Source of the DNA: an uncultured Lysobacteraceae bacterium
Lineage (GTDB): Bacteria; Pseudomonadota; Gammaproteobacteria; Xanthomonadales; Rhodanobacteraceae
DNA: 6,153 nucleotides
NCBI GenBank assembly: GCA_946480705.1
Contig: CAMLLF010000261.1
Span: 1-6,153 of the forward strand
Direction of reading: 5' to 3'
Positions within the stretch are counted from its first letter, which is position 1; every line of letters starts with the position of its first letter. The notes under the pieces were generated by a model that worked only from the letters and a program-made list of their open reading frames with translations, made no database searches and was not told the DNA's origin. This document shows positions 1 through 5,799 of this stretch, one piece after another. Position numbers and translations under genes: made by a program.

Positions 1-1002
1 AATGCGATCAACGATGCGCTCGGCCGCTGCTTCGCCGAACACCAGACCTTCCGCATCGATCACTACCTCGGCAAGGAAACCGTGCAGAACCTCGTCGCGC
101 TGCGCTTCGGCAACGCGCTGTTCGAGCCGCTCTGGAATGCCGAGAACATCGACCACGTGCAGATCACCGTCGCCGAGACCATCGGCGTGGAGTGGCGCGC
201 CGGTTTCTACGACGGCGCCGGCGCGCTGCGCGACATGGTGCAGAACCATCTGCTGCAGCTGCTGTGTCTCGTCGCGATGGAGCCGCCGGCCTCGCTCGCG
301 CCCGACGCGATCCGCGACGAGAAGCTCAAGGTGCTGCGCGCGCTCAAGCCCATCGACGAAAGCAACGCCGCGCAGCATTCCGTGCGCGGCCAGTACCGCG
401 CCGGCGCGTCCAACGGCGGCGCGGTGCCGGGCTATCTCGAGGAAATCGGGCGGCCCGAATCGCGCACCGAAACCTTCGTCGCGCTCAAGGCCGAACTCGG
501 CAACTGGCGATGGGCCGGCGTGCCGTTCTATCTGCGCACCGGCAAGCGGCTGCCCGAGCGCGTGTCGGAAATCGTCATCACGTTCCGCCGGATTCCGCAT
601 TCGATCTTCGGCGAGCATGCCGGGCCGATCTCCGCGAACAAGCTCGTGCTGCGCCTGCAGCCCGACGAAGGCGTGAAGCTCTGGCTCATGAACAAGTATC
701 CCGGGCCCGGCGGCCTGCGCCTGCGCCGCGTCGCGCTCGACATGAGCTTCGCCGAAGCCTTCGGCGTGCGGAATCCCGACGCGTACGAGCGCCTGCTCAT
801 GGACGTCGTGCGCGGCAATCCGACGCTGTTCATGCGCCGCGACGAAGTCGAGGCGGCCTGGGGCTGGGCCGATCCGATTCTTGCGGCCTGGGAGGCCGGG
901 CAGGAAGCGCCGAAGTCCTACACCGCCGGCACCTGGGGGCCCAGCGCGGCCGTTGCGCTGATCGAACGAGACGGAAGAACCTGGCATGAAGATGCACCTT
1001 GA
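1..1002 (+). CDS. zwf: Glucose-6-phosphate 1-dehydrogenase, 3' part (5' end outside window)
   Basis: This enzyme oxidises glucose-6-phosphate to 6-phosphogluconolactone with NADP(+) or NAD(+), the cytoplasmic entry to the Entner-Doudoroff and pentose-phosphate routes. Frame 1 is open from base 1 to the TGA at 1000-1002, giving 333 residues. Family proteins have roughly 480-490, so about 150 N-terminal residues, including the Rossmann GxxGDL nucleotide-binding motif, lie upstream. The substrate-binding signature RIDHYLGKE is at fragment residues 18-26. The expected catalytic-base His follows in DMVQNH (His83). Later family blocks are [13 protein letters not shown], the PGPGG loop, NPDAYERLL and the C-terminal SYTAGTWGP and [11 protein letters not shown] segments. 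Every recognisable catalytic element in the visible part is intact, with no frameshift. The stop lies 17 nt inside pgl, implying translational coupling. Identity is very secure; the start and promoter cannot be seen. Confidence 0.97.
   Translation, partial: NAINDALGRCFAEHQTFRIDHYLGKETVQNLVALRFGNALFEPLWNAENIDHVQITVAETIGVEWRAGFYDGAGALRDMVQNHLLQLLCLVAMEPPASLAPDAIRDEKLKVLRALKPIDESNAAQHSVRGQYRAGASNGGAVPGYLEEIGRPESRTETFVALKAELGNWRWAGVPFYLRTGKRLPERVSEIVITFRRIPHSIFGEHAGPISANKLVLRLQPDEGVKLWLMNKYPGPGGLRLRRVALDMSFAEAFGVRNPDAYERLLMDVVRGNPTLFMRRDEVEAAWGWADPILAAWEAGQEAPKSYTAGTWGPSAAVALIERDGRTWHEDAP
973..978 (+). promoter_or_regulatory. Ribosome binding site of pgl inside the end of zwf
   Basis: GGAAGA ends 7 nt before the ATG at 986. 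It lies inside zwf coding sequence and supports 986 over the in-frame ATG at 992 as the pgl start. It also indicates that pgl is translated from the zwf message. Confidence 0.6.
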
Positions 1003-1744
1003 CCTCGTGCGCGAGCCTGCGATCCGCCGCCGCGACCTGCATGCGAACCTGATCGAGCACGCCTATGCCGACAGCGCGACGCTCGCGCGCGCGCTCGCTT
1101 CGGCCGTGGCCTGCGACCTGCGCGATGCGATCCTTACGCGCGGCGTCGGCCTCCTTGCCGTGTCCGGCGGTTCGACGCCGAAGCAGTTCCTGCGCGAACT
1201 CGGCCGCATCCGGCTCGACTGGTCGCGCGTCGTCGTGACGCTGGCCGACGAGCGCTGGGTCGCGCCCGACGACGCGCGTTCGAACGCGCGGCTGCTGCGC
1301 GACACGCTGTTCTCGGGCCCCGCGGCCGCGGCGCGCTTCGAACCGTTGTTCGAACCCGCGCGCGATCCGTCGGCCGCGCTGCTGCGCATCGCGCGGCGCA
1401 TCGACACCTTGCCGCTGCCGTTCGACGCGGTCGTGCTCGGCATGGGCAACGACGGCCACACTGCCTCGCTGTTTCCGGGCGGCGACACGCTCGCGCAGGC
1501 GCTCGATCCGCACGGCCGCGCGCGCGTGCTCGCGCTGAGCGCGCCGGCCGCGCCGGAGCCGCGCGTCACGCTGACGCTGCCGACCCTGCTTGCAACCGCC
1601 GCGTTGTATCTGCATATCGAGGGCGTCGAAAAACGCAGCGTGCTCGCACGCGCGCTCGATCCGCAGACGCGCGGCGAGGACATGCCGATACGCGCCGTCG
1701 TCAAATGCGCCGGCGAGCCGTTGCGGATGTATTGGTGCCCTTAA
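986..1744 (+). CDS. pgl: 6-phosphogluconolactonase (DevB/Pgl type)
   Basis: Hydrolyses 6-phosphogluconolactone from Zwf to 6-phosphogluconate in the cytoplasm. The 252-residue product is of usual length for the DevB-type (SugarP isomerase fold) lactonases. Visible family motifs are the phosphate-binding loop SGGSTP at residues 60-65, DERWV at 88-92, [14 protein letters not shown] at 152-165 (its His158 is the likely catalytic residue by family analogy), RVTLTLP at 193-199, GVEK at 213-216 and the C-terminal PLRMYW at 245-250. The NDGHT motif separates it from glucosamine-6-phosphate deaminases, which share the fold. The ATG at 986 is preferred because GGAAGA lies 7 nt upstream; a second ATG at 992 is possible. 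The gene overlaps zwf by 17 nt and is followed by 110 bp before edd, so it is probably co-transcribed with zwf. The assignment is secure. Confidence 0.96.
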   Translation: MKMHLDLVREPAIRRRDLHANLIEHAYADSATLARALASAVACDLRDAILTRGVGLLAVSGGSTPKQFLRELGRIRLDWSRVVVTLADERWVAPDDARSNARLLRDTLFSGPAAAARFEPLFEPARDPSAALLRIARRIDTLPLPFDAVVLGMGNDGHTASLFPGGDTLAQALDPHGRARVLALSAPAAPEPRVTLTLPTLLATAALYLHIEGVEKRSVLARALDPQTRGEDMPIRAVVKCAGEPLRMYWCP

Positions 1745-1754
1745 GTGCAGGAAC

Positions 1755-1827
1755 GAGCGAGGAGGAGTGAGAAACGAGTGAGTGCGCGAGCCGCCTCGCT
1801 TCGCTCGTTTCTCACTCCTCTTCACTC
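1755..1827. repeat. Long inverted repeat (strong hairpin) between pgl and edd
   Basis: The pgl-edd gap (1745-1854) is dominated by an inverted repeat. The perfect core has 16-nt arms: AGGAGTGAGAAACGAG at 1763-1778 and its exact reverse complement at 1804-1819. Pairing extends outward to 1755-1778 against 1804-1827, giving 24-nt arms with one C-A mismatch (1758/1824) and one G-U pair (1761/1821). The 25-nt centre holds a second small hairpin, GCGAG (1786-1790) with CTCGC (1795-1799) around a 4-nt loop. The left arm is nearly all purine and the right arm nearly all pyrimidine. No T-run follows directly; the nearest is TTTT at 1834-1837. It may be a partial terminator or attenuator, an RNA stability or cleavage element setting edd-eda against zwf-pgl expression, or a copy of a dispersed REP-like repeat. 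The structure is certain; its role is not known. Confidence 0.85.
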
Positions 1828-1844
1828 TCCACTGTTTTGTAGTC

Positions 1845-1848
1845 GGAG
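1845..1848 (+). promoter_or_regulatory. Ribosome binding site of edd
   Basis: GGAG sits 6 nt before the ATG at 1855. It fixes the edd start just downstream of the inverted repeat and lies outside the stem, so the hairpin would not itself occlude it. Confidence 0.65.
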
Positions 1849-1854
1849 CAACCG

Positions 1855-3681
1855 ATGGCACTGAACCCCACTCTCGCCGCCGTGACGCGCGCGATCGACG
1901 AGCGCAGCCGCGCGACGCGCGAGCGCTATCTCGATCGCATCGCGCAGGCGCGCGCCGCGGGGCCGCGGCGCAATCGCCTGTCCTGCGGCAACCTTGCGCA
2001 TGGCTTCGCCGGCTGCGGCGACGTCGACAAGCAGCGCCTGCGCGACGGCGTCGTGCCGAACCTCGGCATCGTCACCGCGTACAACGACATGCTGTCGGCG
2101 CATCAGCCCTACGAACGCTATCCCGAACTCATCCGCGCCGCGGCGCGTGCGCGCGGCGCGACGGCCGAAGTCGCCGGCGGCGTGCCGGCGATGTGCGACG
2201 GCGTCACGCAGGGCCGCACCGGCATGGAGCTGTCGCTGTTCTCGCGCGACACGATCGCGCTCGCGACCGGCGTCGCGCTGTCGCACGACATGTTCGACGC
2301 GGCGCTGTATCTGGGCATCTGCGACAAGATCGTGCCGGGACTGCTGATCGCCGCGCTGCATTTCGGGCACATCCCGGCCGTGTTCGTACCGGCCGGTCCG
2401 ATGCCCAGCGGCGCGACGAACGACGAGAAGGCGCGCGTGCGCCAGCGCTATGCCGAAGGCAAGGCAACGCGCGCGGAACTGCTCGACGTCGAGGCGCGTT
2501 CGTATCACGCGCCGGGCACCTGCACGTTCTACGGCACGGCGAATTCCAATCAGATGCTCATGGAGATCATGGGTCTGCAGCTGCCGGGTTCGAGCTTCGT
2601 GCATCCGAACACGGCGCTGCGCGATGCGCTGACCGACGCGGCCGTCGAGCGCGCGCTCGCGCTGACCGCGCTCGGCGAGAACTGGCTGCCCGCAGGGCAC
2701 GTCGTCGATGCGCGCGCGATCGTCAACGGCGTCGTCGGCCTGCACGCGACCGGCGGCTCGACGAATCACCTGCTGCATCTCGTCGCGATCGCGCGCGCGG
2801 CGGGGCTCGAACTGCACCTCGAGGATTTCGATGCGCTGGCCGGCGTGGTGCCGCTGCTCGCGCGCGTCTATCCGAACGGCAGCGCCGACGTGAACCAGTT
2901 CCATGCAGCCGGCGGCATGGGTTTCCTGATCGCACAGCTGCTCGACGCGGGGCTGCTGCACGGCGATGTCGCGACGATCGCCGGCGGCGGGCTCGAACGC
3001 TATCGCGATGCGCCGTCGCTCGGCACGGGCGCGACGCTGCAATGGACGCCGAGCACGCGCGAGAGTCTCGACACGAATACGCTGCGTCCCGTGGAAAAAG
3101 CCTTCCGCGCCGACGGCGGCCTGCGCCTGCTCAGCGGCAATCTCGGCCGCGCCGTGATCAAGGTGTCGTCCGTGCCCGACGATCGCCACACGATCGAGGC
3201 GCCGGCGCGCGTGTTCGACGATCAGGAATCCGTGCAGAAAGCGTTCGACCGCGGCGAATTCACGCAGGACGTCGTCGTCGTCGTGCGCAACCAGGGGCCG
3301 CGTGCGAACGGCATGCCGGAATTGCACAAATTGACGCCGGCGCTCGGCGTGCTGCAGGGCCGCGGCCTGCGCGTTGCGCTCGTGACCGACGGCCGCATGT
3401 CCGGCGCGTCGGGCAAGGTTCCGGCGGCGATCCACCTGACGCCGGAGGCATCCTGCGGCGGTCCGATCGCCAGGCTGCGCGATGGCGACCGCGTGCGCGT
3501 CTGTGCGCTGAACGGCCAGGTCGAAGCACTCGTCGACGCGGACGAATGGAATGCGCGCACGCCCGTTGCCGCCGATCTCGCCGCGAATCAGTTCGGTCTC
3601 GGCCGCGAGATGTTCGCGATCTTCCGCGCCCAGGTCAGCACGGCCGATACGGGCGCCACGATTTTCGGAGTCGTCGAATGA
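1855..3681 (+). CDS. edd: Phosphogluconate dehydratase (Edd, IlvD/Edd family)
   Basis: Dehydrates 6-phosphogluconate to KDPG, the committed Entner-Doudoroff step, using an oxygen-sensitive [4Fe-4S] cluster. The 608-residue product matches the usual Edd length (about 600). Family landmarks in order are: LSCGN near residue 42; [14 protein letters not shown] at 74-87; [15 protein letters not shown] at 113-127; GICDK at 154-158; [14 protein letters not shown] at 221-234; [13 protein letters not shown] at 297-309; [13 protein letters not shown] at 479-491; and [14 protein letters not shown] at 512-525. Cys156 and Cys223 are the likely cluster ligands, matching Cys154 and Cys221 of E. coli Edd; all other family blocks are intact. 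The HQPYE and ANSNQM segments together with context favour Edd over dihydroxy-acid dehydratase (IlvD). The ATG at 1855 has GGAG 6 nt upstream. The stop TGA overlaps the eda ATG, indicating coupled translation. Confidence 0.97.
   Translation: MALNPTLAAVTRAIDERSRATRERYLDRIAQARAAGPRRNRLSCGNLAHGFAGCGDVDKQRLRDGVVPNLGIVTAYNDMLSAHQPYERYPELIRAAARARGATAEVAGGVPAMCDGVTQGRTGMELSLFSRDTIALATGVALSHDMFDAALYLGICDKIVPGLLIAALHFGHIPAVFVPAGPMPSGATNDEKARVRQRYAEGKATRAELLDVEARSYHAPGTCTFYGTANSNQMLMEIMGLQLPGSSFVHPNTALRDALTDAAVERALALTALGENWLPAGHVVDARAIVNGVVGLHATGGSTNHLLHLVAIARAAGLELHLEDFDALAGVVPLLARVYPNGSADVNQFHAAGGMGFLIAQLLDAGLLHGDVATIAGGGLERYRDAPSLGTGATLQWTPSTRESLDTNTLRPVEKAFRADGGLRLLSGNLGRAVIKVSSVPDDRHTIEAPARVFDDQESVQKAFDRGEFTQDVVVVVRNQGPRANGMPELHKLTPALGVLQGRGLRVALVTDGRMSGASGKVPAAIHLTPEASCGGPIARLRDGDRVRVCALNGQVEALVDADEWNARTPVAADLAANQFGLGREMFAIFRAQVSTADTGATIFGVVE
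3667..3670 (+). promoter_or_regulatory. Ribosome binding site of eda inside the end of edd
   Basis: GGAG lies 7 nt before the ATG at 3678. It decides the eda start at the ATGA overlap. The next ATG, at 3682, is in a different frame. Confidence 0.65.
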
Positions 3682-4331
3682 ATGAGCGGCTGTCCGCGCG
3701 CCAGGCGCAGATCGAATCCACGCTGCGTCTCGCGCCGGTCGTCGCGGTCGTCGTCGTGCAGAAACTCGCGCATGCGGTGCCGCTCGCGCGCGCGCTCGTC
3801 GCCGGCGGCATTCCCGCCGTCGAAATCACCCTGCGCACGCCGGTGGCGATCGAGGCGATCCGCGCGATCGCGGCCGAAATCGACGGCGTCGCCGTCGGTG
3901 CCGGCACCGTGCTGACGCCGCAGGACCTGCACGCCTCGGCTGCGGCCGGCGCGCGGTTCGCCGTCTCGCCCGGCCACTCGCCGGCGCTGCTCGACGCCGC
4001 CGACGACAGCGCGTTGCCCTACCTGCCCGGCGCGTCGACCGCGAGCGAGGCGATGCGTCTGCTCGAGCGCGGCTATCGCTGGCAGAAGTTCTTTCCGGCC
4101 GTGCCTGCGGGCGGCATCGACTTCGTGCGCGCGCTCGCCTCGCCGTTGCCCGCCGTCGGCTTCTGCACGACCGGCGGCATCACCGCACAGACCGCGAAGC
4201 AGTGGCTCGCGCTGCCGAACGTGATCGCCGTCGGTGGATCGTGGCTGACACCGAACGATCTGGTCGCCGCGGAAAACTGGACCGCGATCGCGGCGCTGGC
4301 GCGGGAAGCGGCGTCGCTGCGGAGTGGCTAG
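3678..4331 (+). CDS. eda: 2-dehydro-3-deoxy-phosphogluconate (KDPG) aldolase
   Basis: Cleaves KDPG to pyruvate and glyceraldehyde-3-phosphate, completing the Entner-Doudoroff route in the cytoplasm. The 217-residue product is of normal length for class I KDPG/KHG aldolases, which are trimeric (beta/alpha)8 barrels. It shows the catalytic Glu49 in PAVEITLRT, the GAGTVL strand at 74-79, SPG at 97-99, LPGAST at 116-121, the Schiff-base Lys137 in QKFFPA, the phosphate-binding TTGGI at 164-168 and GGSWL at 186-190. The frame is open far upstream only because it runs antiparallel-free through edd. The real start is the ATG at 3678, overlapping the edd stop as ATGA with GGAG 7 nt before it. Two positions differ from the E. 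coli-type consensus: the N-terminal PVIPV block reads PVVAV, and the residue after FPA is Val rather than Glu. Neither removes the catalytic pair, so an active enzyme is expected. Confidence 0.96.
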   Translation: MNERLSARQAQIESTLRLAPVVAVVVVQKLAHAVPLARALVAGGIPAVEITLRTPVAIEAIRAIAAEIDGVAVGAGTVLTPQDLHASAAAGARFAVSPGHSPALLDAADDSALPYLPGASTASEAMRLLERGYRWQKFFPAVPAGGIDFVRALASPLPAVGFCTTGGITAQTAKQWLALPNVIAVGGSWLTPNDLVAAENWTAIAALAREAASLRSG

Positions 4332-4340
4332 CCAGGGGGC

Positions 4341-4356
4341 GCCGACGGACGTCGGC
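4341..4356. terminator. Weak candidate bidirectional terminator between convergent genes
   Basis: GCCGAC (4341-4346) pairs perfectly with GTCGGC (4351-4356) around a 4-nt loop. It lies in the 62-bp gap between the eda stop (4331) and the stop of the minus-strand gene (4394). A second, weaker pairing of CGGGC (4357-4361) with GCCCG (4372-4376) follows. No T-tract follows on either strand, so intrinsic termination is doubtful. Position between converging genes is the main support. Confidence 0.3.
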
Positions 4357-4393
4357 CGGGCGGCGATTCCGGCCCGTCGTCTGGCGTACCTCG

Positions 4394-4966
4394 CTACAGG
4401 CTGAACACCCAGAAGCCCGTCGCGCCGTTGAGCATCGCATCGGTGACTTCGAGTGCGCCGGCATAGGTGCCGAAGTCCATCCGCGCGGATTGCGCGGCGA
4501 TCTTGACGGCCGACCAGTGGTCGGCGATCCGCGCATGCGTGGTCGCCTTGTCCCAGGTGCTGTCGCGTGTGTCGAACGACAGGGTGCCTCCGACGTGCCC
4601 CCGGTGCGCCAGGACGATGATGCCGAGCGATCCGACCAGCTCGGCAACCGATGGCGGATAGTTCGTCGCCGTGCTCAACGACGGAAAACTCACGATCACG
4701 GAATACGAGGCGGCCGCGACGCCGCTGTCGTGCACCCGGCCCTGAAAGCGCACGCGGCCGTCGTTCGACAGGGTCGCTTCGCAATGGCCGGTTTGCGTTC
4801 CGTTCTTCAGCGGAAATGCGAGCGTGATCGGTTTCAGGCGTTCGACGAGATCCGCGAGACCGATCGGATTGCCGGCACGCAGGCCGCGCGCGACCGTTCT
4901 CATGCTCAGCGCGACGGCGCCGGGATCGCGCCGCGATGCCAGTCCGGCCCGAAAGCTGATGCTCAC
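4394..4966 (-). CDS. Uncharacterised protein with HDSG-motif domain
   Basis: I do not recognise a named family. The 190-residue product starts at a GTG (complement of 4964-4966). No ATG, GTG or TTG lies further upstream in this frame before the stop at 5102-5104. Only a weak GGCGGA-like Shine-Dalgarno precedes the GTG, and an internal ATG at 4903 lacks one. No signal peptide or confident membrane helix is visible; the last 20 residues are moderately hydrophobic and end FWVFSL. Residues 61-96 form a Cys-containing strand-rich block ending in RVHDSG and an alternating hydrophobic stretch. Residues 120-152 hold GGTLSFDTRD and RIADHW. Both blocks line up with the upstream gene (5079-5759): Cys, N/D-G, exactly nine residues to HD(S/G)G, then G-(T/S)-(L/I) and RI-x3-W. 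It is probably a divergent paralogue co-transcribed with that gene 112 bp upstream. Coding is supported by its length, its HDSG counterpart and its position. Function unknown. Confidence 0.75.
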   Translation of the reverse strand: MSISFRAGLASRRDPGAVALSMRTVARGLRAGNPIGLADLVERLKPITLAFPLKNGTQTGHCEATLSNDGRVRFQGRVHDSGVAAASYSVIVSFPSLSTATNYPPSVAELVGSLGIIVLAHRGHVGGTLSFDTRDSTWDKATTHARIADHWSAVKIAAQSARMDFGTYAGALEVTDAMLNGATGFWVFSL

Positions 4967-5078
4967 CCGAATCCGCCGTCGTTCGCGCGGACGCCCGCAC
5001 CGCGCGGGAGGCGCTTGATCGGACGTGCGGCAAAGCGCCCGCAGCTGCGTTTCGGTACGGCGGTGATCTCGCCTGTGC

Positions 5079-5759
5079 TCACGGGGTCGGCGGTCCCTGG
5101 TTCAGCGCGGGCGATCCCGGATCGCGCGGCGGCTCGACCGGGACGAATTCGATACAGGCGGCCGACGTCTCGCTGGGCTCCCGGCAGGGCTGCGGCCGCC
5201 ATGTGCCGCCCCTGGCCGCGTGACCGATGATGATCGCGCCCCCGACGACGGCGAACGCCGCGAAGAACACGACGAAGGGAGTCGCCGCGAGCGCGAGGAT
5301 CGGTGTGGCCACGAGCGCCCCGACGGCGGGCGCGGCGCGCAACCGGACCGACGGTCCCGATTCGGCGAAGCTGTGCCAGCTTTCGCGAATCCGGCGGTCC
5401 GAGCCTTGCTTGCCGAGCGTGAGGCTGCGGCTGTCGATGATGTCGAGGATGCTGCCCTCGAGCTTGACGCCGAGCGCGCGCCCCTTGTCCAGCAGAAATT
5501 CCGCGAAGAAGAAATCCCCGGCCAGCGTTCCGCCGTCATGGAAATCGGCGGACACCGACCAGAAGCCGTTCTGCCAGATCGTCATCTTCCAGGTGCAGCT
5601 CACGTCGCCGGCGCTCAGCTGTCCGCTGAAATGACGCACGCCGTCGGTGGCTGTCAGGTCCGCGATGCTGCAGGGAAACGGCCGGTTCTCGAGCTGGCAG
5701 ACGGCGCGCAGGCTGATGATGGGCCCGTGGAAATTGCGGGAGGTCTTGACGGTCTTCAT
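5079..5759 (-). CDS. Uncharacterised membrane-anchored protein with HDGG-motif domain
   Basis: A 226-residue protein of no family I can name. The ATG (complement of 5757-5759) has a good GAGG 7 nt upstream. There is no N-terminal signal peptide. Residues 1-130 look like a soluble beta-rich domain: LENRPFPCSIADL near 23-35, then Cys55, WQNGFW at 62-67, DFHDGG at 72-77 followed by a run of alternating aromatic and hydrophobic residues (FFFAEFLL), GSILDIIDSR at 102-111 and RIRESW at 124-129. Residues about 143-179 are strongly hydrophobic, long enough for one long helix or a two-helix hairpin. The last 40 or so residues are polar and rich in Pro (PPRDPG, GPPTP), with Cys192 and Cys202. The HDGG and RI-x3-W blocks match those of the downstream gene at 4394-4966. 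It lies 40 bp after the stop of the preceding minus-strand gene, consistent with one operon. It may display its N-terminal domain at the inner membrane, but that is inference. Confidence 0.82.
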   Translation of the reverse strand: MKTVKTSRNFHGPIISLRAVCQLENRPFPCSIADLTATDGVRHFSGQLSAGDVSCTWKMTIWQNGFWSVSADFHDGGTLAGDFFFAEFLLDKGRALGVKLEGSILDIIDSRSLTLGKQGSDRRIRESWHSFAESGPSVRLRAAPAVGALVATPILALAATPFVVFFAAFAVVGGAIIIGHAARGGTWRPQPCREPSETSAACIEFVPVEPPRDPGSPALNQGPPTP

Positions 5760-5766
5760 CGAAACG

Positions 5767-5770
5767 CCTC
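5767..5770 (-). promoter_or_regulatory. Ribosome binding site of the 226-residue membrane protein gene
   Basis: On the minus strand GAGG precedes the ATG at 5759 by 7 nt. It lies in the 40-bp gap after the preceding gene and supports the chosen start. Confidence 0.6.
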
Positions 5771-5773
5771 ATC

Positions 5774-5790
5774 GCCGGCACGCCGCCGGC
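5774..5790. other. Short GC hairpin in the 40-bp intergenic gap
   Basis: Two copies of the self-complementary GCCGGC (5774-5779 and 5785-5790) can pair around a 5-nt loop. They lie between the stop of the 5800-6153 gene and the Shine-Dalgarno of the next. No T-run follows on the minus strand, so read-through into the next gene is expected. Such a stem may be chance at this GC content. Confidence 0.25.
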
Positions 5791-5799
5791 CGTCGACGA

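Noticed and set aside
1838..1854. TGTAGT resembling a HexR half-site before edd
   Set aside because: HexR operators are palindromic (TGTARTN-type half-sites facing each other). No matching second half (ACTACA-like) is present at the required spacing.
1822..3435. 537-codon minus-strand open frame opposite edd
   Set aside because: It is antisense to an unmistakable Edd. The Arg/His/Ala-rich translation reflects codon-position GC bias and shows no domain.
1782..3677. Apparent fusion of a long upstream open frame to Eda (849 codons)
   Set aside because: The part before 3678 is an Arg-rich shadow of edd in another frame. A proper Shine-Dalgarno and ATG exist at 3667-3680, so Eda starts there.
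3588..5033. Long minus-strand open frame (481 codons) across eda and the boundary
   Set aside because: It is antisense to eda and overlaps the better-supported 190-aa gene in another frame. Its translation is Arg/Ala-rich and without motifs, the usual by-product of GC-rich third positions.
4963..5202. 79-codon minus-strand ORF ending in a GTGA overlap with the 190-aa gene
   Set aside because: The stop-start overlap is suggestive of coupling, but half the ORF lies out of frame inside the 226-aa gene and its Arg/Pro/Gly-rich translation looks like a shadow.
4202..5230. 342-codon plus-strand open frame running out of eda into the opposite block
   Set aside because: It overlaps eda out of frame and lies opposite the HDSG gene. 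It is Arg-rich, with no Shine-Dalgarno and no recognisable motif.
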